Source: Oceanobacillus chungangensis
GTDB lineage: Bacteria > Bacillota > Bacilli > Bacillales > Amphibacillaceae
Direction of reading: 5' to 3'
DNA: 64,000 bases
Assembly: GCF_003369565.1 (NCBI RefSeq)
Contig: NZ_PIOD01000003.1
Span: forward strand, 1 to 64,000
The notes under the pieces are model-generated. The model was not told the DNA's origin. It ran no database searches and saw nothing but the letters and a program-made list of their open reading frames with translations. This document shows, piece after piece, positions 25,116-34,406 of this stretch. Both the position numbers and the translations under genes were made by a program. The first letter of the stretch is position 1. Each line of letters opens with the position of its first letter.

Positions 25116-26228
25116 TTAATCATAATTTATTGGTTCACTTTCCTTTGGTAAACGAACTTCAAAAATTGTCTTGATAACGCTGCTTTCAACAGTAATAGTT
25201 CCATTATGCTGCTCCACAATATTCTTCGCAATGAACAATCCAAGGCCTGTACTATCTTCTTGATGCGTTCGTGCTTTGTCTCCGGTGTAGAGCATGTCAA
25301 AGAGGTACGGGAGTTCATCTGGGGGAATGCTATCTCCATAATTAACAACTCGTATTACCACTTCATCTGAATCAATAAAACCGTTAATATCAATATACTG
25401 ACCTTCATATCCATAACGAATTGCATTAGTTATAAGATTTTCAAACACACGTGCTATCAAATCTCCATCACCAAAAATAGGTAGTTGGGACTGACTATTC
25501 ATCCGAGCAACCAAATGATTCTTTTCAAATACAGGATACAATTCTTCCTTTAATTGGTTAAGCAGGTCAGTTAAATTAATTGGCTTTTTTTCAACTGGCA
25601 GCATGCCATAGTTCATTCTAGTTATTTCGAATAATTCATCAATCAGTCTTTCCAAACGCTGTGACTTAGTAAAAGCAATCGTTAAAAAATGTCTGACTTG
25701 CTCTTTAGACAGACTCTCATCCTTTAGGAGCAAATCCAAATAGCCTAAAACCGAGGTAAGCGGGGTCCGCAAATCATGAGCTAAATTAACGACCAATTGG
25801 TCTTTGCTGCTTTCCGAAAAATCTCCTCTTTCTATAGCTTCTTTCAACTTTTCGCTTGCCAAATTAATATCTTGGGCGATATCTCTAAATTCATCATTTG
25901 ACCTAACCTGAACCTTGTATGAGAAGTCACCTCGGGCTAGATAATGGATTCCGGTTGAAATCTCATTGAAATAAGCCGAATAGCGCTGTGTGAGTAAATA
26001 GAAGAAAACCAACGAAAGCGGGATAAATAGCAGTAAGAAGAAGTTAATGTCGCCAAGCTCTTTCATAATTTGACGATATATAAAAAGTGCGTCTCCAAAC
26101 TGAGCATTAGTATGATAATAGTATTGCAGTCCTTTAAAGATTAAATAAACTATGATACCTGATGCAAGCATACTTAAACAAAAGAACAACACCATTTTTG
26201 AGCGAAAACTGCGCATCATTTTAATCAT
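25116..26228 (-). CDS. VanS-like sensor histidine kinase
   Basis: Two membrane segments (about 12-30 and 62-82) enclose a very short outer loop, followed by a HAMP linker. The HisKA motif NLAHDLRTPLTSVLGY has phospho-acceptor His151. An ATPase domain follows with NLITNAIRYG and STGLGLFIAKNIVE. It overlaps the response-regulator gene by eight bases. The small sensor loop suggests membrane or cell-wall sensing. Its neighbours make peptidoglycan remodelling the likely output. Confidence 0.88.
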   Translation of the reverse strand: MIKMMRSFRSKMVLFFCLSMLASGIIVYLIFKGLQYYYHTNAQFGDALFIYRQIMKELGDINFFLLLFIPLSLVFFYLLTQRYSAYFNEISTGIHYLARGDFSYKVQVRSNDEFRDIAQDINLASEKLKEAIERGDFSESSKDQLVVNLAHDLRTPLTSVLGYLDLLLKDESLSKEQVRHFLTIAFTKSQRLERLIDELFEITRMNYGMLPVEKKPINLTDLLNQLKEELYPVFEKNHLVARMNSQSQLPIFGDGDLIARVFENLITNAIRYGYEGQYIDINGFIDSDEVVIRVVNYGDSIPPDELPYLFDMLYTGDKARTHQEDSTGLGLFIAKNIVEQHNGTITVESSVIKTIFEVRLPKESEPINYD

Positions 26229-26922
26229 TGAATGTATACCCTACTCCCCATACTGTCTTAATCCATTTATCTTTCCGTTTATCCTCTTCAAGCTTTTTCC
26301 GAAGCGTACGTATATGAACCATAACGGTATTACCACCTTCAAAGTATGCCTCGCCCCATACCTGCCTGAATATATTTTCTACACTAAAAACCTTCTTTGG
26401 ATGACTTGCTAGTAAATACAAAATATCAAACTCTTTCGGTGTTAGCTCTATGCTTTCACCATATAGCGTAACTGTATGATGATCAGGAGAAATAACCAAT
26501 CCACCATATTCCACGCTAGTGTTATTATCTGCTTCTTTTTTAGGCTGATTCAGCTTCATAAAACGTCGGAGCTGAGCATTTACACGAGCAACCAGTTCTA
26601 TCGGAGTGAACGGTTTAGTCATATAATCATCTGCTCCAATTACGAGCCCCTGTACTTTATCGAAATCAGATGTTCTAGCACTTAAAAATATGATAGGCAT
26701 ATTATGCTGTTCCCGAATGCGTCGGGTCACTTCATATCCATCCATTTTCGGCATCATAATATCCAAAATCAGCAAATCAATGACCTGAGTCTCAACAACA
26801 CGGATAGCTTCTTGTCCATCCGATACTTTAATACAGTAGTAGCCTTCTCTTTCTAAATGGATGGCAACCAGATCAGCAATTTCATTTGCATCATCAGCAA
26901 TTAATATCGAAATATCTCGCAT
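26221..26922 (-). CDS. VanR-like OmpR-family response regulator
   Basis: A receiver domain (1-120) has the acidic pair at 10-11, phospho-acceptor Asp54 in LLILDIMMPKMDGYEV and Lys in YMTKPFTP. A winged-helix OmpR domain follows with ELTPKEFDILYLLASHPKKVFS and GNTVMVHIRTLRKKLEED. It has 233 residues and AGGAG seven bases ahead of the ATG. It is the first gene of the vanRSYZ-like cluster and probably controls the downstream genes and itself. Confidence 0.9.
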   Translation of the reverse strand: MRDISILIADDANEIADLVAIHLEREGYYCIKVSDGQEAIRVVETQVIDLLILDIMMPKMDGYEVTRRIREQHNMPIIFLSARTSDFDKVQGLVIGADDYMTKPFTPIELVARVNAQLRRFMKLNQPKKEADNNTSVEYGGLVISPDHHTVTLYGESIELTPKEFDILYLLASHPKKVFSVENIFRQVWGEAYFEGGNTVMVHIRTLRKKLEEDKRKDKWIKTVWGVGYTFND

Positions 26923-27087
26923 CTTTCCACTCCTAATAAATTTAACATACAGCTATATTTCAAGTTCTACTCATTTTCTATTTAGCTTATCAGCATAATT
27001 GGATCAAACTTTATTTTAACATAGCCTATCATTTCTCCTATTTCCAAAGATATATTATCTATCTTTACCTGTGAGCAACTCGTTAAT

Positions 27088-27207
27088 ATAAATAGTAAGA
27101 TTTTATACATTCTTAACTATTAGAAAACTAAGGTTTAACCGAGCCTTTCGGGGACAGCCTTAGTTGCACTTATGTAGTAAGAAATATTTTATACTTTCTT
27201 AACTATC
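27088..27207 (+). repeat. Two-hairpin repeat family B, copy 5, with a partial tandem unit
   Basis: The full copy (27119-27207) carries AACTAAGG/CCTTAGTT around GAGCCTTTCGGGGACAG, the GCACTTATG linker and a GTAGTAAGAAA hairpin. Just ahead, 27088-27121 repeats the second-hairpin motif (ATAGTAAGATTTTATAC then TTCTTAACTA), so part of another unit is joined head to tail. No other feature is seen in the 26923-27276 gap besides the rsgA terminator. Confidence 0.75.
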
Positions 27208-27210
27208 AAA

Positions 27211-27250
27211 AAAATGAGAAGCAAAGGATTTACTAATTGCTTCTCATTTT
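27211..27250. terminator. Intrinsic terminator of the rsgA-like gene
   Basis: AAAATGAGAAGCAA and TTGCTTCTCATTTT form a perfect 14-bp stem with T-rich flanks on both strands. It is placed 27 bases past the RsgA-like stop on the minus strand. Confidence 0.85.
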
Positions 27251-27276
27251 CTTTAATCATAAACCAACTCGGCGAA

Positions 27277-28335
27277 TCAGCCACGACGTTTATATTTACT
27301 TTTCAAATCCTTAGAAACCTGCTTCCATTTATTCCTTTCTTCCTGCTGTGCCTTTTGATCCTGCTTTCTTTTCTCATATGCGAGTTCACGTTGAAGCTTT
27401 ACATAGTTTTGAAAGCGCCCCTCCGGCAGTTCTCCATTATCTAAAGCTTCTCTTACAGCACAGCCTGGTTCCAACTCATGCCTGCAATCAGTAAATCGAC
27501 AGTTTGCTGCTAGTTCTTCTACATCCTGGAATGTCGCATCGATTGCCGATTCACCCTCCCATAATTGCAGCTCCCTCATTCCCGGTGTGTCAATCATGAG
27601 TGCTCCGTTTGGAAGCATGAACATTTCCCGATGTGTCGTCGTATGACGTCCTTTACTGTCAGATTCCCGAATACCCTTCGTATCTTGCACCTGTTTTTCA
27701 AGCAATGTATTTACTAAGGTTGACTTTCCTACACCTGAAGACCCAAGCAGGGCCGCTGTCCGGCCAGTCGGCAATAGCTTCATTAACTCCTCGATCCCGT
27801 CCTTCGTCACACTGCTAACTGCTATAATTGGAATTCCAATCGCAACCGACTCTACTTCAGTAATCGCAGTATCAACTTCTTCTTGGGAGCATTCGTCCTT
27901 CTTTGTCAGAACAATGGCAGGCGATGCACCACTTTCATATGCCGCCAGCACATAGCGTTCGATTCGTCTCATATTCAAATCATGGTTTAGTGAATTGACG
28001 ATAAATATTGTATCAATATTTGTTGCAACGATTTGTGCCTCTGTTCTTAGTCCTGCAGCCTGTCTGACAAACTGACTCTTTCGCGGCAATACCTGATTAA
28101 TAACTGCCTTCTGTTCATCTGCCAGCTTTTGTACCTCTACCCAATCACCAACTGCTGGAAAGTCGAGTACTGAGGTTGCTTCATTAAGGAATTTACCGCT
28201 TAGATGCGCTAAATATTCCATTTCTCCGTCAGAAATACGATAGCTGTTTTTCTGTACGGTGATTACACGGGCAATAAACTCCGTGTTTATTGCTGTATTC
28301 GGGCTTTCCCAACCAAGTTTAATAAGATTATTCAA
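27277..28335 (-). CDS. rsgA: Ribosome small-subunit-dependent GTPase RsgA
   Basis: This circularly permuted GTPase has an OB fold, then NSLNHDLNMRRIERYV and VLTKKDE (G4) ahead of G1 GSSGVGKSTLVNTLL, DTPGMREL (G3) and a C-terminal zinc segment CRFTDCRHELEPGCAV. RsgA acts late in 30S maturation. I choose TTG 28335 because AGGAGG lies nine bases upstream; the ATG at 28371 adds 12 residues that include that ribosome site. The result is 352 residues, longer than the housekeeping YloQ type, with a basic tail, so it may be a second paralogue. Confidence 0.85.
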   Translation of the reverse strand: MNNLIKLGWESPNTAINTEFIARVITVQKNSYRISDGEMEYLAHLSGKFLNEATSVLDFPAVGDWVEVQKLADEQKAVINQVLPRKSQFVRQAAGLRTEAQIVATNIDTIFIVNSLNHDLNMRRIERYVLAAYESGASPAIVLTKKDECSQEEVDTAITEVESVAIGIPIIAVSSVTKDGIEELMKLLPTGRTAALLGSSGVGKSTLVNTLLEKQVQDTKGIRESDSKGRHTTTHREMFMLPNGALMIDTPGMRELQLWEGESAIDATFQDVEELAANCRFTDCRHELEPGCAVREALDNGELPEGRFQNYVKLQRELAYEKRKQDQKAQQEERNKWKQVSKDLKSKYKRRG

Positions 28336-28546
28336 TTTTGTTTTCCTCCTGTTTAGTGGAGGAAAAGTCATCTATACCGACTGTTCCTCCATTTTTCTGC
28401 TAGTGTATTTGATTTCTATTGTTAATTTTTGAGTTTCAATCATACTGCATCACACCTTTCCTAATGGATGAACCATATTTTTTAATAGTTTACTACAAAA
28501 TAGAGGTTTTGTGCGAATTTTTCTTTAAATTCGCTCATCAGCCCAC

Positions 28547-28664
28547 CGCTGCGGAAATACACTACGCTTTCCGCGGGCGGCTGGTGAGCCTCCTTGTGCT
28601 GCGCACTTCGTAGTCTCACCGAGGCCTTTCCTCCCGCAGGAGTCTCCGTGTATTTCCTTCGCTT
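28547..28664. repeat. Dispersed repeat family A, copy 2
   Basis: It is near-identical to copy 1, including GCGGAAATACACTACGCTTT, CCGCGGGCGGCTGGTGAGCC and CTCCCGCAGGAGTCTCCGTG. The rest of the 28336-28854 gap shows only AT-rich DNA and a terminator. Confidence 0.85.
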
Positions 28665-28814
28665 GGATTATGCCAGTATATAAATTGCAATCCCTGTATA
28701 AGAATCGCATCTTCCTCTCCTACAGCTAAAGATCCATCGGATGCTCATGGAAATGCATTCTCCTTTGTTGCACTCAACTTTGAATCGCTATCCCTATGTT
28801 ACAACTAAAAAAAA

Positions 28815-28844
28815 AATCAGATGTGCATATTTACACATCTGATT
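28815..28844 (-). terminator. Intrinsic terminator of the aldo-keto reductase gene
   Basis: AATCAGATGTG and CACATCTGATT form an 11-bp stem with a long T run on the minus strand. Confidence 0.88.
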
Positions 28845-28854
28845 CACTAATTAA

Positions 28855-29679
28855 CTATCTATTATTATTTTCATTTGGTGCTTTATTAATACGGATGTTG
28901 CGATCTAGTGTTGCGAGTTTCTCCATGTCTGCTTCACTTAGCTCAAAGCCAAAAACATCGATATTCTCTTCGATTCTTGAAGGTGTGACAGATTTAGGAA
29001 TGACAACAACGTCTGTTTGCAAATGCCAGCGAAGAATGATTTGTGCAGGTGTTTTGCCGTACAGTTCTGCTAATCCCTTCACAACCTCGTCTTCTAGAAC
29101 GTCTCTTCCATTCATCAATGGGCTATATGCTTCCACTAAAATTCCGTGTTTTTGACAGAATTCCTTTAATTCTTTTTGTTGTAAGTATGGATGACATTCC
29201 ACTTGATTAATCGCTGGAACGACTTCACACTCATCTAAAATACGTTCAAGATGCTCGATAGCAAAGTTACAAACACCAATTGCCTTTACACGCCCATCTT
29301 TATATAGCTTTTCCAGCGCTTTATACGTTTCAACATATTCATCATATTTAGGAGTTGGCCAGTGAATGAGATATAACTCTACATAGTCTAGTCCAAGTCT
29401 TTCTAAACTCGCATCAAATGCTTTTAATGTATTTTCATAGCCATGATCACTATTCCAAACCTTAGTCGTAATAAAAAGCTCTTTCCTAGGAATATTGCTA
29501 TTTGCAATTGCCCTGCCAACACCTGCTTCATTTCCGTATACCTTCGCTGTATCGATGGAACGATAGCCAGATTCAAATGCTTTTTCTACTGCTGCTGTTG
29601 CTTCTTCGTCGGGTACTTGCCAGACACCAAAACCTAATTGGGGCATCTCTAGACCATTGTTTAGTGTAATATTTTGCAC
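28855..29679 (-). CDS. Aldo/keto reductase (AKR5-like)
   Basis: The 274-residue TIM-barrel NADPH reductase has the catalytic tetrad Asp43, Tyr48 (SIDTAKVYGNE), Lys73 (FITTKVW) and His106 (LYLIHWPTP), with PKSVTPSRIEEN for cofactor phosphate binding. It resembles Bacillus YvgN/YtbE enzymes that reduce glyoxal, methylglyoxal and other aldehydes. It begins 48 bases after the ABC-F gene with no terminator between, so it may share that inducible transcript. Confidence 0.9.
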   Translation of the reverse strand: MQNITLNNGLEMPQLGFGVWQVPDEEATAAVEKAFESGYRSIDTAKVYGNEAGVGRAIANSNIPRKELFITTKVWNSDHGYENTLKAFDASLERLGLDYVELYLIHWPTPKYDEYVETYKALEKLYKDGRVKAIGVCNFAIEHLERILDECEVVPAINQVECHPYLQQKELKEFCQKHGILVEAYSPLMNGRDVLEDEVVKGLAELYGKTPAQIILRWHLQTDVVVIPKSVTPSRIEENIDVFGFELSEADMEKLATLDRNIRINKAPNENNNR

Positions 29680-29727
29680 ATTATCGCATCCTCTCTAACC
29701 GTATTTATTTTAGTTTACCATATCCTT

Positions 29728-31362
29728 TCAAAATTGCGACTCTTTCCACTTGCTTCTTGAAAATGTGAAGTTCCCTTCATATCTAGTTAGTGTTTGATTT
29801 GCCAGTAAATAAGTGATAGGAAACAGTCGATCCAAAAAATATCGGTCATGTGATACAGCAATTATCGTTCCATCAAATAATTTCAGAGCATCCTCTAATA
29901 CTTCTTTCGACTCAATATCCAAATGGTTTGTCGGTTCATCCAAGATTAATAGATTATGATTTTGGTGTACAAGTTCCGCTAATCTCAGACGCATTTTCTC
30001 CCCACCACTTAAATCGCTCACTTTTTGGAACACGGTTTTACCATAGAAAAGGAATTTCGCTAATATCGCTCTAGCTTCCCCTTCTGCAACATGAACATGG
30101 TCGCGGAACTCCTCTAGAATTGTCTGCTCACTATTCAGCTCCAATACATGCTGGGAAAGAAACCCAATCGATAAATTACTGCCTATTTTAACAGTTCCCG
30201 AATCCGCCTTATCTTTTCCTAAGATAATGTTTAACATGCTTGACTTACCGGTCCCATTTTCTCCAATAATCGCAATCCGGTCCTGAAAACGAACATGCAT
30301 ATTTACTGAATGAAATAGCGTTTTTTCTGTAAATTGTTTACTGACTTCTTCAAATATGACAACATCCTTACCACTTCGATTGTTAATCTGAAAATCGAGG
30401 CTAATCTTTTTCTGTTCTAATATTGGCCGTTTCAGCACTTCGATTCTTTCAAGTGCTTTTTCCATGCTTTTCGCACGTCGATGCAGCCCATCATTTGGTG
30501 GATTTGCCTGATTTGCCCATTCTTTCAATCGCTTGATTGTTTCTTTCATTTTCTTTATTTTCTTTTGCTGATCTTGGTAATGCTGAAATTCCTGCAGTAA
30601 ACGTGTTTCTCGCTCGATTACATAGTTTGAATAATTTGTCTTGTAGGTAATTAATTCTCCTTGATCAATCTCCAGAATGGATGTCACTGTTTCATCTAAA
30701 AAATATCGGTCATGGGATACGATAATGACGGTTCCATCATACTGTTTGATAAACTCAGTAAGCCACTCAATTGCCAGAAAATCCAAATGGTTTGTAGGTT
30801 CATCAAGTAATAATAAATCAGGTGCGGAAAGAAGCAGCATAGCCAACCCAATCTTTGTTCTTTCACCACCGCTCAAGGTTCTCCATTCTTTATTTGCCAA
30901 ATCCTCGATCTGAAGACCAGACATAATTCTTCTCACCTGTGCATCTACTTCATAGCCGCCATCTTCTTGGAATTTCTCCTGTAAATCCCCATATTTTTCA
31001 ATATAGTACGTTAATCGTTCAGAATTAGTCTCCGTACTCATTTTTCCCTCTAATTCAATCATCTTAGCTCTTAATTTATTTAAATCAGAAAAGACATTAT
31101 ATAGAAGTGTCACAGATATTGTTTCCCCATCAATTTCCGGGTTCTGTTGTAACAGCCCAATCGTTAGCCCTTTTTTCCAAGTTATTACTCCTGTTGCAGG
31201 CACTGTTTTTCTGGCGATTAAATTGAGTAGTGTCGTCTTTCCCTCACCATTTCTGCCAATTAATCCAATCCTGTTTCCTTGTTTAATTTCACATGTCATG
31301 TCACTAAATATTGTATTTGCTCCATAAGTTTGTGTAACTCTATTTAAACTACAAATAATCAT
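29728..31362 (-). CDS. ABC-F family ATPase (probable ribosome-protection antibiotic resistance factor)
   Basis: Two ABC modules sit in one soluble chain of 544 residues without membrane segments. Walker A motifs are GRNGEGKTTL and GENGTGKSSM, signatures LSGGERTK and LSGGEKMR, and Walker B motifs LLLLDEPTNHLD and LLILDEPTNHLD. An arm lies in module 1 and a long charged linker in between (HYQDQQKKIKKMKETIKRLKE). ABC-F proteins bind the ribosomal E site; the antibiotic-resistance types dislodge lincosamides, streptogramins or pleuromutilins. The attenuator and leader peptide upstream favour a resistance role over a housekeeping one. Drug range is unknown. Confidence 0.85.
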   Translation of the reverse strand: MIICSLNRVTQTYGANTIFSDMTCEIKQGNRIGLIGRNGEGKTTLLNLIARKTVPATGVITWKKGLTIGLLQQNPEIDGETISVTLLYNVFSDLNKLRAKMIELEGKMSTETNSERLTYYIEKYGDLQEKFQEDGGYEVDAQVRRIMSGLQIEDLANKEWRTLSGGERTKIGLAMLLLSAPDLLLLDEPTNHLDFLAIEWLTEFIKQYDGTVIIVSHDRYFLDETVTSILEIDQGELITYKTNYSNYVIERETRLLQEFQHYQDQQKKIKKMKETIKRLKEWANQANPPNDGLHRRAKSMEKALERIEVLKRPILEQKKISLDFQINNRSGKDVVIFEEVSKQFTEKTLFHSVNMHVRFQDRIAIIGENGTGKSSMLNIILGKDKADSGTVKIGSNLSIGFLSQHVLELNSEQTILEEFRDHVHVAEGEARAILAKFLFYGKTVFQKVSDLSGGEKMRLRLAELVHQNHNLLILDEPTNHLDIESKEVLEDALKLFDGTIIAVSHDRYFLDRLFPITYLLANQTLTRYEGNFTFSRSKWKESQF

Positions 31363-31382
31363 TTTCTCTTCCTCCGAAATAG

Positions 31383-31472
31383 AAGAGACATTATTTTACG
31401 CATAGAAAAAAGACGTCAGGAAGTGAATCCCCCAACGTCTTTTTAAATTCCGTTCGTAGGCAGATGTCTCTT
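31383..31472 (-). promoter_or_regulatory. Transcription attenuator upstream of the ABC-F gene
   Basis: On the minus strand AAAAAGACGT (31444-31435) pairs with ACGTCTTTTT (31416-31407), then a T run, an intrinsic terminator between leader peptide and ABC-F gene. It is enclosed by a perfect 9-bp inverted repeat, AAGAGACAT at 31383-31391 and ATGTCTCTT at 31464-31472. This resembles antibiotic-sensing attenuators of vmlR and vga-type genes, where stalling on the leader ORF prevents termination. Confidence 0.75.
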
Positions 31473-31482
31473 ACTGGTATTT

Positions 31483-31605
31483 TTACCGCTCAATTGTTCT
31501 AAAAAAGGACAGACTAATCCCGTTGAACAAAAATGCAGCAAAAATAGCATAGCGAATACAAAGGTACTCTCTAAGTTTCACTACACCACTACCAGCAAAT
31601 TCCAT
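31483..31605 (-). CDS. Leader peptide of the ABC-F attenuator (40 residues)
   Basis: An AAGGAGGTG site lies seven to eight bases before an ATG at 31605. The frame reads MEFAGSGVVKLREYLCIRY, continues with a hydrophobic AIFAAFLFNGISLSFF and ends RTIER-stop. The stop lies 10 bases before the enclosing stem and 38 before the terminator stem. Its excellent ribosome site, lack of any family match and position directly before a terminator suggest it acts through translation status, not as a protein. Confidence 0.72.
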   Translation of the reverse strand: MEFAGSGVVKLREYLCIRYAIFAAFLFNGISLSFFRTIER

Positions 31606-31636
31606 CTTACCCACCTCCTTTAAATATATACTTATA

Positions 31637-31666
31637 ATATTAAGATAAGTATCACAACATAGTCAA
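31637..31666 (-). promoter_or_regulatory. SigA-type promoter for the ABC-F leader
   Basis: On the minus strand TTGACT (31666-31661) and TAATAT (31642-31637) are 18 bases apart. Transcription would begin about 10 bases before the leader ribosome site. Confidence 0.7.
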
Positions 31667-31797
31667 TAGTTATTTTATCACAGGAAAAAATACTTAATAT
31701 TAACTTAACAATTCTAACTTTAATGACGATATAAAATAAAGCTACATTTTGTATTATTCTATTTTAATAAGTTTCATAGTTAGTTAGGGGGAAGATT

Positions 31798-33531
31798 ATG
31801 AAAAAGAAACAAAAGAATAGAAAGATAAAAAGATTCACATGGAAAGATATTAAAATTGGTCAAAAGTATTTAATAGCATTTTTCACGACAGTAGGACTCA
31901 TTATTATCGCTAGCTTTATTGTCTTCTTACAGTTAAATAAAACAGAAGATAATATCAAGGCAATAGAAAAACAAAATGTCTGGGTAAATGACATGACACA
32001 TCTGTCCTCACTCATCCAGCTACAAGACTTCCAAATTGCCGAGTATTTATTAACACAGGATGCTCAATATATTGATACGTATAACGAATACACTGAAGAA
32101 GTCAATACGATAATGGCTGATATGACACCAAAGCTGACTACAAAGAAACAGAAGGAAGCTTTCAATACGATACAAGATAATATAAATGGGATAAAGGATA
32201 CCTTTCTAAATAAAATGGTCCCTTCCGTTGAAGATGATTTAGTTGTATATGCTACGTCACTAAGAAGCTATTCATCAAATTATCGAAATGAAATCCTTGA
32301 ACAAGTAGAACATTTAACAAACGATGTTAAGAAGGATCAGGAAGAACTAGTTAAAACATCTACAAATAATATCAATAGCAGCATACTTATTTTATTTATT
32401 GCTATTTTTACCGTAGTGGTAATTGGTACAATATTAATGCTGTTTGTTAGTCGGAATATTGCAGTTGGACTATCAAACTTAGTGAAACTAACGAAAGAAG
32501 TAGCAGATGGGAATCTGCAAGTTGACTCAATTGACTATAACGGTAAGGATGAAATAGGCCAATTAGCAGCCACTATTAATCAAATGAAGGATAGTCTTAA
32601 ACACATTCTAAGTAATATAGCAAAGGCAGCAAATTCCGTCTCAACTAGAAGCGAAGACTTAACACAATCTGCAAAAGAAGTTAAAGAAGGAAATATTCAG
32701 ATTGCTAGGACAATGGAAGAATTATCCACAGGCGCAGAAACACAGGCAAATGGTGCATCGGATTTAGCAGAAAATATGTCTGAATTTGTACAACGTGTCA
32801 TACAATCCGAAAAAAGTGGCCAGGAAATTGCAGCAAGTTCAAACGATATTTTATCCTTAACAAATAATGGCACAACCCTTATGAATAAATCTGTTTCACA
32901 AATGAAACAGATTGACACTATCGTTTCCGCTGCTGTTGAAAAGGTTAAGAACTTGGATAAACAATCTGCTGAGATTTCCAAACTAGTCATTGTCATTCGT
33001 GATATTGCAGATCAAACCAATTTACTATCATTGAATGCGGCAATTGAGGCGGCAAGGGCTGGAGAACATGGTAAAGGCTTTGCTGTTGTTGCCGACGAAG
33101 TAAGAAAACTTGCAGATCAAGTATCCTCATCTGTAGAGGGAATTAAAACAATCGTTACCGCTATTCAAACGGAAAGCATTCAAGTGGTCGAAACATTAAG
33201 TACTGGCTATCACGAGGTTCAAGAGGGAACAACCCAAATTGAAGCAACAGGAAAAAGCTTTGCATCCATTAACGCTGCTGTTTCCGATATGGCTATAAAA
33301 ATTGATGCTATATCAAACAACCTAAATGAAATCACAATTAGAAGCAGTGATATGAACAATGTTATTGAAGATATTGCTTCTGTCTCAGAAGAATCAGCTG
33401 CTGGAGTCGAGCAGGTTGCAGCTTCCACACAACAATCCGCTAGTTCTATGGAAGAAGTTTCACATAATGCGGACGAATTAGCGGATCTAGCAGAACAAAT
33501 GAATTATGAAATAAATCTGTTTAGACTTTAG
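31798..33531 (+). CDS. Methyl-accepting chemotaxis protein
   Basis: The 577-residue receptor has a membrane helix near 28-46, an extracellular four-helix-type sensor with no recognisable ligand site, and a second membrane segment near 197-217. HAMP follows at about 218-270, then a long coiled-coil signalling domain. The highly conserved tip [20 protein letters not shown] is intact, so it can contact CheA and CheW. The very basic N terminus ([16 protein letters not shown]) marks the cytosolic side. It is a single gene with its own terminator. Confidence 0.92.
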   Translation: MKKKQKNRKIKRFTWKDIKIGQKYLIAFFTTVGLIIIASFIVFLQLNKTEDNIKAIEKQNVWVNDMTHLSSLIQLQDFQIAEYLLTQDAQYIDTYNEYTEEVNTIMADMTPKLTTKKQKEAFNTIQDNINGIKDTFLNKMVPSVEDDLVVYATSLRSYSSNYRNEILEQVEHLTNDVKKDQEELVKTSTNNINSSILILFIAIFTVVVIGTILMLFVSRNIAVGLSNLVKLTKEVADGNLQVDSIDYNGKDEIGQLAATINQMKDSLKHILSNIAKAANSVSTRSEDLTQSAKEVKEGNIQIARTMEELSTGAETQANGASDLAENMSEFVQRVIQSEKSGQEIAASSNDILSLTNNGTTLMNKSVSQMKQIDTIVSAAVEKVKNLDKQSAEISKLVIVIRDIADQTNLLSLNAAIEAARAGEHGKGFAVVADEVRKLADQVSSSVEGIKTIVTAIQTESIQVVETLSTGYHEVQEGTTQIEATGKSFASINAAVSDMAIKIDAISNNLNEITIRSSDMNNVIEDIASVSEESAAGVEQVAASTQQSASSMEEVSHNADELADLAEQMNYEINLFRL

Positions 33532-33543
33532 TCTTATAGCTTT

Positions 33544-33628
33544 AAAAGCTCAGAACGGTGGTGCACCCAAAAATTAGATTTTTTTCTCTAAATTTTGAGT
33601 TGAAGCACCAACATCTGAGCTTTTCTTT
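33544..33628 (+). terminator. Terminator of the chemotaxis receptor gene
   Basis: AAAAGCTCAGA pairs with TCTGAGCTTTT, with an inner GGTG(G)TGC/GCACCA stem and a T-rich run after. A short family C-like remnant (about 33688-33764) follows before the next gene. Confidence 0.82.
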
Positions 33629-33767
33629 ATTAGTCAATTATTTATTTTCCTCGTAATGGGTTTATACCGATTAGCTGATTATAAACTGGAGGGAAATTTG
33701 TTACTTACTGCTAGACAGCTACCGCTTCTCACGGGCGCTCGACTAGTGAGCCTAACTTATAAATAAA

Positions 33768-34331
33768 CTACTCTTGGTAGATTTTTAAATTACCCCAAAT
33801 AGATTTCCAGTTCTTTTTTTTTATTCTTTCTCCGTAAATTTTCATTCGTTCTTCAGCTACTGTAAAATAAGGAGTTGGTTTCACTTCTAGATTGATAAGA
33901 TCACTAATTCCTAATGGAGCTGTTAAAATAACATTGTTTCCTTCATCCAACTTTACACCTAAAGCTGTCGCAGTTTCCGGGAACTTTGAGATAGCGTCAA
34001 TAGAAGAGCGATAAGGAGGAACTTTATTTCTAAGGTGCATTCTCGCTTCATTCTTTACAGACCAAGGAATATTCGGTCTTAGGTCTAATAACTTTTGCTC
34101 TAGTTTCTTTTCTTCTAATTCATCAATATTTGCCGGGTCAAAGTAAATGACATCAATATCTAGAAGAGGTGTTCTATCATTAAAATTATGTAATACATCC
34201 CATACCTTTGTCCTGACAAATCCTGCACAAATCCACCAATCAGGCAAATTCAAAGACTTGGCACTATCTAATATTTCCATCATCCATTTATCTTCTTTAA
34301 TAAGACCAACAATTGCTTTTTCATCTAACAC
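33768..34331 (-). CDS. Nucleotidyltransferase-family protein (DUF925 type)
   Basis: The 187-residue protein has WWICAGFVRTKVWDVL followed by LLDIDVIYFD, the pattern of the DUF925 nucleotidyltransferase-like family, in which the Asp-x-Asp-like strand would bind metal. SVKNEARMHLRNKVPPY and GVKLDEGNNVILTAPLGISDLINLEVKPTP are further conserved blocks. No substrate is known. It lies 75 bases after the GNAT gene on the same strand, and the two could form an operon. Confidence 0.8.
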   Translation of the reverse strand: MLDEKAIVGLIKEDKWMMEILDSAKSLNLPDWWICAGFVRTKVWDVLHNFNDRTPLLDIDVIYFDPANIDELEEKKLEQKLLDLRPNIPWSVKNEARMHLRNKVPPYRSSIDAISKFPETATALGVKLDEGNNVILTAPLGISDLINLEVKPTPYFTVAEERMKIYGERIKKKNWKSIWGNLKIYQE

Positions 34332-34406
34332 AATAAAGTAACTCCTTACTATCGTATTCCTATACTAGATATTCTTTTATTTCTGATACAATCATTAATA
34401 GTAGAC

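Noticed and set aside
31798-33531. Reverse-strand frames inside the chemotaxis receptor gene
   Set aside because: They are shadows of the strongly coding plus frame.
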